The notes under the pieces: generated by a model
Databases searched by the model: none
Told to the model about the DNA's origin: nothing
Seen by the model: only the letters and a program-made list of their open reading frames with translations
Assembly (NCBI GenBank): GCA_947455285.1
Contig: CANGOK010000050.1
Location: forward strand, 1 to 14,422
Length of the DNA stretch: 14,422 nt
Origin: Beijerinckiaceae bacterium
GTDB lineage: Bacteria > Pseudomonadota > Alphaproteobacteria > Rhizobiales > Beijerinckiaceae
Direction: 5' to 3'
Part shown: positions 6,698-14,422 of the stretch, piece after piece
Numbering within the stretch: the first letter of the stretch is position 1
How the letters are laid out: every line of letters begins with the position of its first letter
Program-made: the position numbers and the translations under genes

Positions 6698-7912
6698 ATG
6701 AAGACATCAGTTTCAACCTTGGCGCTGGCTGCAGCGCTTTCGCTTCCCGGCGCAGCCTTCGCGCAGGACAAGAACGTCAAGATCGGCGTGCTCGACGATA
6801 TGTCCGGCGTTTACGCAGACGTGGGCGGACAGGGCTCCATTCTCGCCGCTCAGATGGCCATCGAGGACTCTGGGATGGCCGCCAAGGGCTGGAAGATCGA
6901 CATGATCTCCGCCGACCATCAGAACAAGCCTGACGTCGGCGTGAACATTTCCCGCCAATGGATCGATCAGGAAAAGGTCGACGGCATCTTCGGCGTGCTG
7001 ACCTCGAGCGTCGCTCTGGCGGTGAACGGCGTCGCCAAGGAAAAGAACATCGTCTACATGAACTCGGGCGCCGCGGCCTCCGACCTCACCAATTCGGCCT
7101 GTTCGCCCAACACGGTCCACTGGACCTATGACACCTATCTGCTCGCCAACGGCACCGGCAAGGCTGTCGTGAAGAGCGGCGGCGACAGCTGGTTCTTCGT
7201 CACGGCGGATTACGCCTTCGGCCATGCGCTGGAGCGCGACACGACGGACGTCATCAAGGCCAATGGCGGCAAGGTGATGGGCTCCGTGCGCCATCCCCTC
7301 AACAACGCCGACTTCTCGTCCTTCCTGCTGCAGGCGCAGGCCTCCAAGGCCAAGATCGTCGGCCTCGCCAACGCGGGCGGCGACACGACCAACGCCATCA
7401 AGCAGGCTGCGGAGTTCGGCATCGTCAGCGGCGGCCAGAAGCTCGCGGCTCTGCTGCTCTTCTCGTCGGACGTCCACTCGCTCGGCCTGAAGATGGCCCA
7501 GGGCCTACAGTTCACCGAGACCTTCTATTGGGATCTCAACGATGGCACCCGCGCCTTCTCCAAGCGCTTCTCCGAGCGCATGAAGAACAAGAACCAGCCG
7601 ACCATGGTGCAGGCTGGCATCTACGCCTCCATCATCCATTACCTGAAGGCTCTCGACGCCACCGGCTCGAACCCGCATGACGGTGTGAAGATGGTGGACA
7701 AGATGAAGTCCATGCCCACCGACGATGCGCTCTTCGGCAAGGGCGAGATCCAGCCGAACGGCCGCAAGATCCACCCAGGCTACCTCTTCGAAGTGAAGAA
7801 GCCCGAGGAGTCGAAGGGCCCGTGGGACTACTACAAGCTCGTCGCCACGATCCCGGCGAACGAAGCCTTCACGCCCCTCGACAAGAGCACCTGCTCGCTC
7901 CTGAAGAAATAA
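6698..7912 (+). CDS. Periplasmic substrate-binding protein of the HAAT-type ABC importer
   Basis: This 404-residue protein is a type I periplasmic binding protein (Peripla_BP_6-like) that delivers substrate to the permeases. The signal peptide is clear: Lys2, a hydrophobic core from about residue 6 to 21, and an AFA cleavage site before QDKN at residue 23. The mature start VKIGVLDDMSGVYADVGGQG (27-46) is the typical first strand and ligand loop of the family. The TSSVALAVNGVAKEKNIVYMNSG region (102-124) lines the usual second contact zone. Cys135 and Cys399 could form a disulfide. The start at 6698 is fixed by CAGGGAGA just upstream; the in-frame ATG at 6671 overlaps the previous stop and lies outside the signal peptide. 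The ligand could be an amino acid, amide, urea-like or aromatic compound; sequence reading does not decide. Confidence 0.92.
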   Translation: MKTSVSTLALAAALSLPGAAFAQDKNVKIGVLDDMSGVYADVGGQGSILAAQMAIEDSGMAAKGWKIDMISADHQNKPDVGVNISRQWIDQEKVDGIFGVLTSSVALAVNGVAKEKNIVYMNSGAAASDLTNSACSPNTVHWTYDTYLLANGTGKAVVKSGGDSWFFVTADYAFGHALERDTTDVIKANGGKVMGSVRHPLNNADFSSFLLQAQASKAKIVGLANAGGDTTNAIKQAAEFGIVSGGQKLAALLLFSSDVHSLGLKMAQGLQFTETFYWDLNDGTRAFSKRFSERMKNKNQPTMVQAGIYASIIHYLKALDATGSNPHDGVKMVDKMKSMPTDDALFGKGEIQPNGRKIHPGYLFEVKKPEESKGPWDYYKLVATIPANEAFTPLDKSTCSLLKK

Positions 7913-7918
7913 GACAAG

Positions 7919-7942
7919 CCGCCCCCTCTCCGGAGGGGGCGG
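7919..7942 (+). other. Intercistronic hairpin between the binding-protein and permease genes
   Basis: A perfect 10-base-pair stem pairs CCGCCCCCTC (7919-7928) with GAGGGGGCGG (7933-7942) around a TCCG loop. No T-run follows, so it is not a standard terminator. Placed 7 bases after the highly expressed class of gene and before the permease genes, it most likely protects the upstream mRNA from 3' exonucleases or causes partial termination, giving more binding protein than permease. The permease gene start has only a weak GGGA about 11 bases upstream, in keeping with lower expression. Confidence 0.7.
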
Positions 7943-7964
7943 TCTCTCCCGGGACCGCATTCCG

Positions 7965-8840
7965 ATGTTCAACATCAGCACGCAAGCGCTCTTCGCCCAG
8001 CTTCTCGTGGGCCTGATCAACGGATCCTTCTATGCTCTGCTGAGCCTTGGGCTCGCGGTCATTTTCGGCATGTTGAACATCATCAATTTCGCCCATGGGG
8101 CGCTCTATATGATGGGCGCGTTCTGCGCTTATTTTCTGCTGAATGTGCTTGGCGTGAACTATTGGCTCGCGTTGATCCTCGCACCGCTGCTGATCGGTGG
8201 TCTTGGCGCAGTGCTCGAGCGCACGATGCTGCAGCGCCTTGCGGGCCTCGACCATCTCTATGGCTTGCTTCTGACCTTCGGCCTAGCACTGATCATTCAG
8301 GGCCTCTTCCAGAATTACTTTGGTTCGTCGGGCCTGCCCTACGCCATTCCGCAGCAACTGACCGGCGGACAGAACCTCGGCTTCATGTTCCTGCCGAACT
8401 ATCGCGCATGGGTCGTTGTCTTCTCGCTGACTGTCTGCCTCGCGACCTGGTTCGCCATCGAGAAAACCAAGCTCGGCTCCTATCTGCGCGCCGCGACTGA
8501 AAACCCGACTCTGGTGCGCGCCTTCGGCATCAATGTGCCGCGCATGATCACGCTCACCTATGGTTTCGGCGTGGGTCTGGCGGCGCTGGCGGGCGTACTG
8601 TCCGCGCCCATCAATCAGGTTCGTCCCCTCATGGGCGCCGACCTCATCATCGTCGTCTTCGCGGTGGTCGTGATCGGCGGCATGGGCTCGATCATGGGCT
8701 CCATCGTGACCGGCTTTGCGCTGGGCATCCTCGAAGGCCTGACCAAATATTTCTATCCAGAGGCCTCCAACACCGTGGTCTTCGTCATCATGGCGATCGT
8801 GCTCATGGTCAAGCCTAACGGCCTGTTCGGGAGGGCGTGA
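7965..8840 (+). CDS. HAAT-family ABC transporter permease (LivH-like)
   Basis: First inner-membrane channel subunit, 291 residues, the usual LivH size. It has about eight hydrophobic spans. The family signature SLGLAVIFGMLNIINFAHGALYMMGA lies at residues 27-52. The cytoplasmic loop that contacts an ATPase is at about 171-194 (LRAATENPTLVRAFGINVPRM). The C-terminal VVVIGGMGSIMGSIVTG (235-250) is also typical. The ATG at 7965 is chosen because MFNISTQALFAQ precedes the first span at normal length. The LivM-like gene starts 1 base after the stop, so the two permeases are probably made in equal amounts. Confidence 0.93.
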   Translation: MFNISTQALFAQLLVGLINGSFYALLSLGLAVIFGMLNIINFAHGALYMMGAFCAYFLLNVLGVNYWLALILAPLLIGGLGAVLERTMLQRLAGLDHLYGLLLTFGLALIIQGLFQNYFGSSGLPYAIPQQLTGGQNLGFMFLPNYRAWVVVFSLTVCLATWFAIEKTKLGSYLRAATENPTLVRAFGINVPRMITLTYGFGVGLAALAGVLSAPINQVRPLMGADLIIVVFAVVVIGGMGSIMGSIVTGFALGILEGLTKYFYPEASNTVVFVIMAIVLMVKPNGLFGRA

Positions 8841-8841
8841 C

Positions 8842-9807
8842 ATGACGACGACGCCGACCAAGACACTCTCCGCGGCCCCGCCGAAGCGCGACGAAACGAC
8901 CGTGATCATGGCGATGATCGCCGTGCTGGCGGTTCTGCCGCTCGTGGGGGTCTATCCATACTTCGTCATGCAGGCGCTCTGCTTCGCGCTCTTCGCCTGC
9001 GCCTTCAATCTTCTGATTGGCTATGTCGGGCTACTCTCCTTCGGCCACGCCATGTTTCTTGGCACCGCCGGCTACGCCAGCGCGCACGCGGCCAAGGTCT
9101 GGGGCCTTCCGCCCGAACTGTGCATCATCTTCGGAACGGTCGCGGCGGCGGTTCTGGGCCTGCTCGTTGGCCTCATCGCCATTCGCCGTCAGGGCATCTA
9201 TTTCTCGATGACCACGCTGGCGCTCGCACAGATGATGTATTTCTTCTACCTGCAGGCCAAGTTCACCCACGGCGAAGATGGCATTCAGGGCGTGCCGCGG
9301 GATCCTTTCCTCGGCTTCCTCGACATCTCCAAGCCGCTGGTGCTCTTCTATGTGGTGCTGGCGATCTTCGTCGCGGGCTTCCTGCTGATCTATCGCACCA
9401 TCAATTCTCCATTCGGCGAGATCCTGAAAGCCATCCGCGAGAACGAGCCGCGCGCCATCTCGCTGGGCTATCGCACAGCCCGCTACAAACTAGCGGCTTT
9501 CGTCCTCTCAGCCGGGCTCGCAGGCCTTGCAGGCGCGACGAAGGTCATCGTCTCCCAGAACGCCTCGCTGACCGACGTGCGTTGGGAAATGTCGGGTGAG
9601 GTGGTGCTGATGACGCTCGTGGGGGGCCTTGGCACGATTTTCGGTCCCGTGGTCGGCGCCTTCGTTATCATCGCCATGCAGCAGTATCTGGCTGAATTCG
9701 GCCAGTGGGTGCTGGTGATCCAGGGCGTCATCTTCGTCGCCTGCGTGCTGGCCTTCCGCCGTGGACTCGTCGGCGAATTGGCCCAGGCCCTGAGCCGCAA
9801 CCTCTGA
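8842..9807 (+). CDS. HAAT-family ABC transporter permease (LivM-like)
   Basis: Second channel subunit, 321 residues. A polar N-terminal tail (residues 1-20) precedes the first membrane span. The LivM signature GYVGLLSFGHAMFLGTAGYA is at 60-79, and the ATPase-contact loop is at about 194-217 (ILKAIRENEPRAISLGYR). The TLVGGLGTIFGPVVGA block at 258-273 matches the corresponding part of the partner permease. About nine to ten hydrophobic segments are visible. It is the last gene of the five-gene operon. I see no clear hairpin terminator in the bases just after the stop. Confidence 0.93.
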   Translation: MTTTPTKTLSAAPPKRDETTVIMAMIAVLAVLPLVGVYPYFVMQALCFALFACAFNLLIGYVGLLSFGHAMFLGTAGYASAHAAKVWGLPPELCIIFGTVAAAVLGLLVGLIAIRRQGIYFSMTTLALAQMMYFFYLQAKFTHGEDGIQGVPRDPFLGFLDISKPLVLFYVVLAIFVAGFLLIYRTINSPFGEILKAIRENEPRAISLGYRTARYKLAAFVLSAGLAGLAGATKVIVSQNASLTDVRWEMSGEVVLMTLVGGLGTIFGPVVGAFVIIAMQQYLAEFGQWVLVIQGVIFVACVLAFRRGLVGELAQALSRNL

Positions 9808-9848
9808 TTTTTGACCGCGGGAGTCCTTGCAGCTGCGTTGCGCTCGAA

Positions 9849-9897
9849 TTCAACATATATAATTTGTATAAAATTTTATATCTCGTTTTTACTTTGT
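9849..9897 (+). promoter_or_regulatory. AT-rich control region with a 14-base palindrome before the sulfite reductase operon
   Basis: This stretch is strikingly AT-rich compared with all neighbouring DNA. It includes a perfect 14-base palindrome, TATAAAATTTTATA, at 9867-9880. The region is the only room for a promoter of the sulfite reductase operon, so it probably holds the promoter or an UP-like element. I cannot assign specific -35 and -10 boxes. The palindrome may simply reflect base composition. Confidence 0.5.
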
Positions 9898-9898
9898 T

Positions 9899-9929
9899 AT
9901 TGTGCTAATCACCCAACAATTGTGCTAAT
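9899..9929 (+). repeat. Direct repeat pair ATTGTGCTAAT, 20-base period
   Basis: ATTGTGCTAAT occurs at 9899-9909 and again at 9919-9929, separated by 9 bases. The start-to-start distance of 20 bases is close to two helical turns, so the copies face the same side of the DNA, as expected for a dimeric or tandem regulator site. It lies 57 bases before the first gene of the sulfite reductase operon. A LysR-type sulfur regulator would be a natural candidate, but that is inference. Confidence 0.55.
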
Positions 9930-9986
9930 GCGCAAACAGACGAGCGGGACCCCCGCCCGGACAGTCACGAACGGACCCGCACAGGC

Positions 9987-10280
9987 ATGTCACAGGTCAT
10001 CTCCGCCAACCGGCTATCGGATGGAATCGTCGTTTTCCGCGCCTCCAATGGGGCCTGGGTCGAGCAACTGCGGGACGCCGAGATCCTGCCTGACTCGGTT
10101 GCGGTGAAAGCGGCGCTTGACCTCGTTGAACTGGATATCAAGGCCAACCATGTGATCGAGGTCGCGGCCTTCGACGTCGCCGTGAAGGGCGACCATGTGG
10201 AGCCCGTGCATCTGCGCGACAAGATCAGGGCCAAGGGCCCCACCATCCATCCCGGCCACGGCAAGCAAGCGGCGCTTTGA
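9987..10280 (+). CDS. DUF2849 family protein of the sulfite reductase operon
   Basis: This 97-residue soluble protein is recognised as DUF2849 by its start SQVISANRLSDGIVVF, the GAWVE segment and its position directly before a nitrite/sulfite reductase gene. The role is unknown. A small accessory function in sulfite or sirohaem handling is commonly guessed from this conserved neighbourhood. There is no signal peptide or membrane span. It ends 12 bases before cysI, so the genes are probably cotranscribed. The ATG at 9987 lacks a strong Shine-Dalgarno sequence. No sirohaem synthase gene (cysG) precedes it, although one often does in related genomes. Confidence 0.83.
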   Translation: MSQVISANRLSDGIVVFRASNGAWVEQLRDAEILPDSVAVKAALDLVELDIKANHVIEVAAFDVAVKGDHVEPVHLRDKIRAKGPTIHPGHGKQAAL

Positions 10281-10292
10281 GCAAGGATCGTT

Positions 10293-11966
<1,674 letters not shown>

Positions 11967-11978
11967 CTGGACGCCATC

Positions 11979-12485
11979 ATGCCCCTTTATAAAAATGGAT
12001 CATTCGTTCAGGACCAATGGACCACGATCCCCGAAGGCGAAGCCATGTCGCCGGCGGGCCATGTGATCGTGCCGCTGACATGGTGGCAGGCGGAGCGTCA
12101 GGCTTTTGACGATTCCCATGTGCCGATCGGCGTGCGTATCGATCCGGGCATCGCAATCGACGACTTCATCGCCGACTTGTCGCGCTTCGCGCTGATCGCG
12201 CTGGTGATCCCAAAATTTCAGGATGGCCGCGCTTATTCAACGGCGCGTCTGCTGCGCGAACGCCACGGCTTCAAGGGTGAATTGCGCGCGGTCGGCGAAG
12301 TATTGATCGACCAGATCCAACCCATGCTTCGCTGCGGCTTCGACGCCTTCGAAATCACCGATCCTGTGACGCAAGCAGCGTTGGAGACGGGTCGCGTCCC
12401 CGGCGTCACCCATTTCTACCAACCCGGCGTCAATGAGGCGCCAAAGGCTGGCGCCCGCCCCTGGTTGAGGCAGGCGGGTCGCTGA
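11979..12485 (+). CDS. DUF934 family protein of the sulfite reductase operon
   Basis: This 168-residue soluble protein carries the DUF934 core: FQDGRAYSTARLLRER (80-95), GFKGELRAVGEVLIDQ (97-112) and CGFDAFEI (119-126). Members are encoded beside sulfite reductase genes and are thought to help sulfite reduction, perhaps electron supply or enzyme assembly, but no biochemical role is firm. The gene starts 12 bases after the cysI stop. In many alphaproteobacteria, cysH (APS/PAPS reductase) follows. Here the next gene is convergent and ends only 4 bases away, so this operon ends at DUF934. Confidence 0.88.
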   Translation: MPLYKNGSFVQDQWTTIPEGEAMSPAGHVIVPLTWWQAERQAFDDSHVPIGVRIDPGIAIDDFIADLSRFALIALVIPKFQDGRAYSTARLLRERHGFKGELRAVGEVLIDQIQPMLRCGFDAFEITDPVTQAALETGRVPGVTHFYQPGVNEAPKAGARPWLRQAGR

Positions 12486-12489
12486 AGCC

Positions 12490-12828
12490 TCACTGGCGCT
12501 CGCACCATCCTTGAGACAGGCGCTCATGAGCAGGCAGCCTCAAGGGAACGCCTGACTCCTGCGCAATACGGCGCTCAAGAATGAAATGAAGACCCGAAAG
12601 TATTGGCATATCGACGCCCTTCAATTGAGCGGCGAGGTTGTTCCAGTCATTGGGATGCGCGGATCCCGCAAAGCACTGCACTGACTGCGCGACATAGGAG
12701 CCGGCATCAAGACCGCGCTCACTGGCGCGCAGCCTTACTTCCTGCGCTAGGTCAGGCCCGATGGAATGAATCGCAGCTTCTGCGACCTTGGCGTGCGAGC
12801 AGGATCTGATCAATTCGGCGACCAACAT
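12490..12828 (-). CDS. Hypothetical protein (112 aa) downstream of otsA
   Basis: I do not recognise a family. The product appears soluble, with no signal peptide or membrane span. It has helical segments around residues 1-16, 17-38 (HAKVAEAAIHSIGPDLAQEVRLRASERG) and 70-92. Four cysteines (10, 53, 109 and others nearby) show no metal motif. The phrase DMPILSGLHFILERRI near residues 73-88 is the most distinctive part. The ATG at 12828 has a good AGGGGA ribosome-binding site about 7 bases upstream, and the gene follows otsA by 54 bases on the same strand. This favours a real, cotranscribed gene. Its 3' end is 4 bases from the convergent DUF934 gene. It may have no relation to trehalose. Confidence 0.6.
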   Translation of the reverse strand: MLVAELIRSCSHAKVAEAAIHSIGPDLAQEVRLRASERGLDAGSYVAQSVQCFAGSAHPNDWNNLAAQLKGVDMPILSGLHFILERRIAQESGVPLRLPAHERLSQGWCERQ

Positions 12829-12871
12829 GTCGCTTTCCCCTTTGACGTTAAATGCACGAAAACGCGGAGGG

Positions 12872-12886
12872 ATCTCATATGATCAG
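12872..12886. repeat. 15-base repeat, copy at the 3' end of otsA
   Basis: ATCTCATATGATCAG occurs here and again at 14288-14302, in the same orientation. In this copy, TCA (12883-12885) is the reverse-strand stop codon of otsA. The identity ends sharply on both sides. Confidence 0.8.
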
Positions 12887-14271
12887 GCGCTCATCGCGAG
12901 GACTGTGTCCTGCGTCAGCGCATGGATGAAATCCTGCCGCCATCTATGAACGTCGTAGCCTTTCAAATGTTGCAGCATCGGCTCGAATCTTGCGATCCTT
13001 TCTTCGAGCGGCATTTCAAACGCCGCTTTCAATGAATGAACGACGCCGTCGATATCATAGGGATTAACCAGCAAAGCGCCGCGTAATTCTCGCGAAGACC
13101 CGGCAAAACGCGAGAGCACAAGCACCCCCGGATCCCGCGGATCTTGCGACGCGATATATTCCTTGGACACGAGATTCATGCCATCTCGCAATGGCGTCAC
13201 GATGCCGACTTTGGCCGCACGATAGAGATGGGCGAGGGTAGCGCGGCCAATTGATTTGTTGATGTAACGAACCGGCGCCCAGTCAATATCGCCAAACCGT
13301 CCATTGACGCGTCCCGCAGCTTCGGCCACCTCGCGATTGATCTCCGCATATTCTGGAATTGCCTCGCGCGTCGTGGGCGCGATCTGCAGAGCGGTGAAGC
13401 GGTTGTGGTATTCGGGATAGAGTTCCAGAAATCGGCCGATTGCTTCGATGCGCTGAGGAATGCCTTTGGAATAATCGAGCCGGTCTACGCTGAGGGCGAG
13501 GGCCCGCCCTTGCAGAGATGACTCAAGCCGCCGTGCGATAGGCGACGCAGGCGCCTCAGCGAAATGAATGAATTCTTTCGTATCAATGCTGATGGGAAAG
13601 ACGCCTAACCGACAAGAACGCCCGAACGCCTCGACCATGACATCCTCTACATTGACGTTCATTTCCTCCTTCAGATAGGCGATGAAATTATCCATGAAGG
13701 GCTTCGTCTGAAAACCCACGAGATCATAGTTGATGAGATTCACCGCAAGCCGGGAATGGTTGGGAAGAATGGTGAAGAGTTCAGGCGCCGGCCATGGAAT
13801 GTGCAGAAAAAAGCCGATCAGGTTTTTAACGCCCCGCGCGCGCAGGTCCGAAGCCAGCGGAATGAGATGATAATCATGCACCCAGATGATGTCGTCCGGA
13901 CGCAACATGGGCGCCAGGACGCGCGCGAATATCTGGTTGACGCGATAATAACCAGCCATCTCACGACGTGCGAATTCCGTCAGACCTGGACGATGGTGAA
14001 ACAACGGCCACAAGGCGCGATTAGCGAAGCCGTTGTAATATTCTTCAGCATCGCGCCGCGTTAAATCGACCGTGACATAATCAACATTGTTCCAGCGCGT
14101 CGTCGCAACCTTTGGCTCCGCGTCAGAGCCATCCTGCGTCTCGCCGCTCCAGCCAAGCCAGATGCCGCCGCGGCGCTCCAACGCGTCTCGCACAGCGACG
14201 CTCAGGCCTCCTGACGTATAGCGGTCGCCCGGCTTTGGAACGCGGTTTGAAACTGCGATGAGTCTCGGCAC
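12883..14271 (-). CDS. otsA: Alpha,alpha-trehalose-phosphate synthase (UDP-forming)
   Basis: This cytoplasmic GT20 glycosyltransferase makes trehalose-6-phosphate from a nucleotide-glucose and glucose-6-phosphate, for osmotic and desiccation protection. The 462-residue length is normal. Key residues by comparison with E. coli OtsA are present: Arg10 in VSNRVPKP, Gly21 and Gly22 in SGGL, Trp88 in ALWPLFH, Asp133 in VHDYHLIP, His157 in FLHIPWP, Arg264 and Lys269 in VDRLDYSKG, and Asp363 with Glu371 in LRDGMNLVSKEY. The start is GTG at 14271, giving the family-typical PRLIAVSNR beginning, with a GAGGGAGG site very close upstream. A GH15 gene ends 27 bases before it. No trehalose-phosphatase gene (otsB) is in the window. 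Hand counts of two lines (13681 and 13921) give 40% and 53% GC, below the cysI line sampled at 10621 (62%). Confidence 0.95.
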   Translation of the reverse strand: MPRLIAVSNRVPKPGDRYTSGGLSVAVRDALERRGGIWLGWSGETQDGSDAEPKVATTRWNNVDYVTVDLTRRDAEEYYNGFANRALWPLFHHRPGLTEFARREMAGYYRVNQIFARVLAPMLRPDDIIWVHDYHLIPLASDLRARGVKNLIGFFLHIPWPAPELFTILPNHSRLAVNLINYDLVGFQTKPFMDNFIAYLKEEMNVNVEDVMVEAFGRSCRLGVFPISIDTKEFIHFAEAPASPIARRLESSLQGRALALSVDRLDYSKGIPQRIEAIGRFLELYPEYHNRFTALQIAPTTREAIPEYAEINREVAEAAGRVNGRFGDIDWAPVRYINKSIGRATLAHLYRAAKVGIVTPLRDGMNLVSKEYIASQDPRDPGVLVLSRFAGSSRELRGALLVNPYDIDGVVHSLKAAFEMPLEERIARFEPMLQHLKGYDVHRWRQDFIHALTQDTVLAMSA

Positions 14272-14287
14272 GGCCTCCCTCTCTTTT

Positions 14288-14302
14288 ATCTCATATGATC
14301 AG
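14288..14302. repeat. 15-base repeat, copy at the 5' end of otsA
   Basis: Second copy of ATCTCATATGATCAG. Here TCA (14299-14301) is the reverse-strand stop codon of the GH15 gene, in the same place within the repeat as in the other copy. The two copies are 1416 bases apart, a multiple of three. Confidence 0.8.
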
Positions 14303-14422
14303 AACGCATCCCGCCAAGGCCGAGACAATTTCATAGCCGAACGCACCAACCCCACGAGCGAATAGGTCTGGGGGAAGTTGCCCCAAAGTTCGCCTGTGCC
14401 CACATGCAACCCCTCGGAGAGA
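14299..14422 (-). CDS. Glycoside hydrolase family 15 protein, C-terminal end (truncated by window edge)
   Basis: Only the last 40 residues are visible; the gene continues beyond the right edge. They include SEGLHVGTGELWGNFPQTYS followed by LVGLVRSAMKLSRPW. This is the characteristic end of bacterial GH15 proteins (glucoamylase- or trehalase-like enzymes), with the catalytic-region motif GELWGNFPQTYSLVG. GH15 genes of this type are often encoded beside otsA and otsB, and some have been shown to be trehalases, so it may turn over trehalose. The stop codon is TGA at 14299-14301, 27 bases before the otsA start on the same strand, so cotranscription is likely. Confidence 0.82.
   Translation of the reverse strand, partial: LSEGLHVGTGELWGNFPQTYSLVGLVRSAMKLSRPWRDAF

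Overview
The window comes from a GC-rich alphaproteobacterium, most likely of the order Hyphomicrobiales (Rhizobiales). The evidence is gene content and arrangement: cobS followed by a DUF1289 gene, the DUF2849 / nitrite-sulfite reductase / DUF934 order of the sulfite reductase operon, a branched-chain-amino-acid-type ABC operon ordered G-F-binding protein-H-M, and a GH15 / otsA trehalose pair. I cannot name a genus from the sequence alone. Everything looks chromosomal and housekeeping or metabolic. I see no transposase, phage gene, CRISPR array, tRNA or rRNA.

Layout. Positions 37-1041 (+) carry the cobalamin synthase gene cobS and a small Cys-rich DUF1289 protein. Two minus-strand genes follow, a TauE/SafE-type transporter and the tRNA dihydrouridine synthase dusA (1035-2913). 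Positions 3123-4124 (+) hold three small genes: a secreted or anchored 67-residue protein, a helical 79-residue protein and a small exported protein with a CxxCH haem-binding site. A two-domain universal stress protein follows (4208-5035) and is closed by a clear hairpin terminator.

Positions 5216-9807 (+) are a complete five-gene HAAT-family ABC importer: two ATPases that overlap by 8 bases, a periplasmic binding protein, and two permeases. A strong hairpin lies between the binding-protein gene and the permease genes. After an unusually AT-rich control region, positions 9987-12485 (+) hold the assimilatory sulfite reductase operon (DUF2849, cysI, DUF934). No cysH follows DUF934, because the next gene is convergent and only 4 bases away.

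The right end is on the minus strand: the 3' end of a GH15 glycoside hydrolase gene, then otsA (trehalose-6-phosphate synthase), then an unrecognised 112-residue protein. An identical 15-base sequence lies at both ends of otsA and contains the stop codon of the gene before it in each case.

I find no convincing new multi-gene system. The points most worth checking are the small cytochrome cluster at 3123-4124, the AT-rich control region with 20-base-phased direct repeats before the sulfite reductase operon, the repeat bounding otsA, and the unrecognised gene at 12490-12828.
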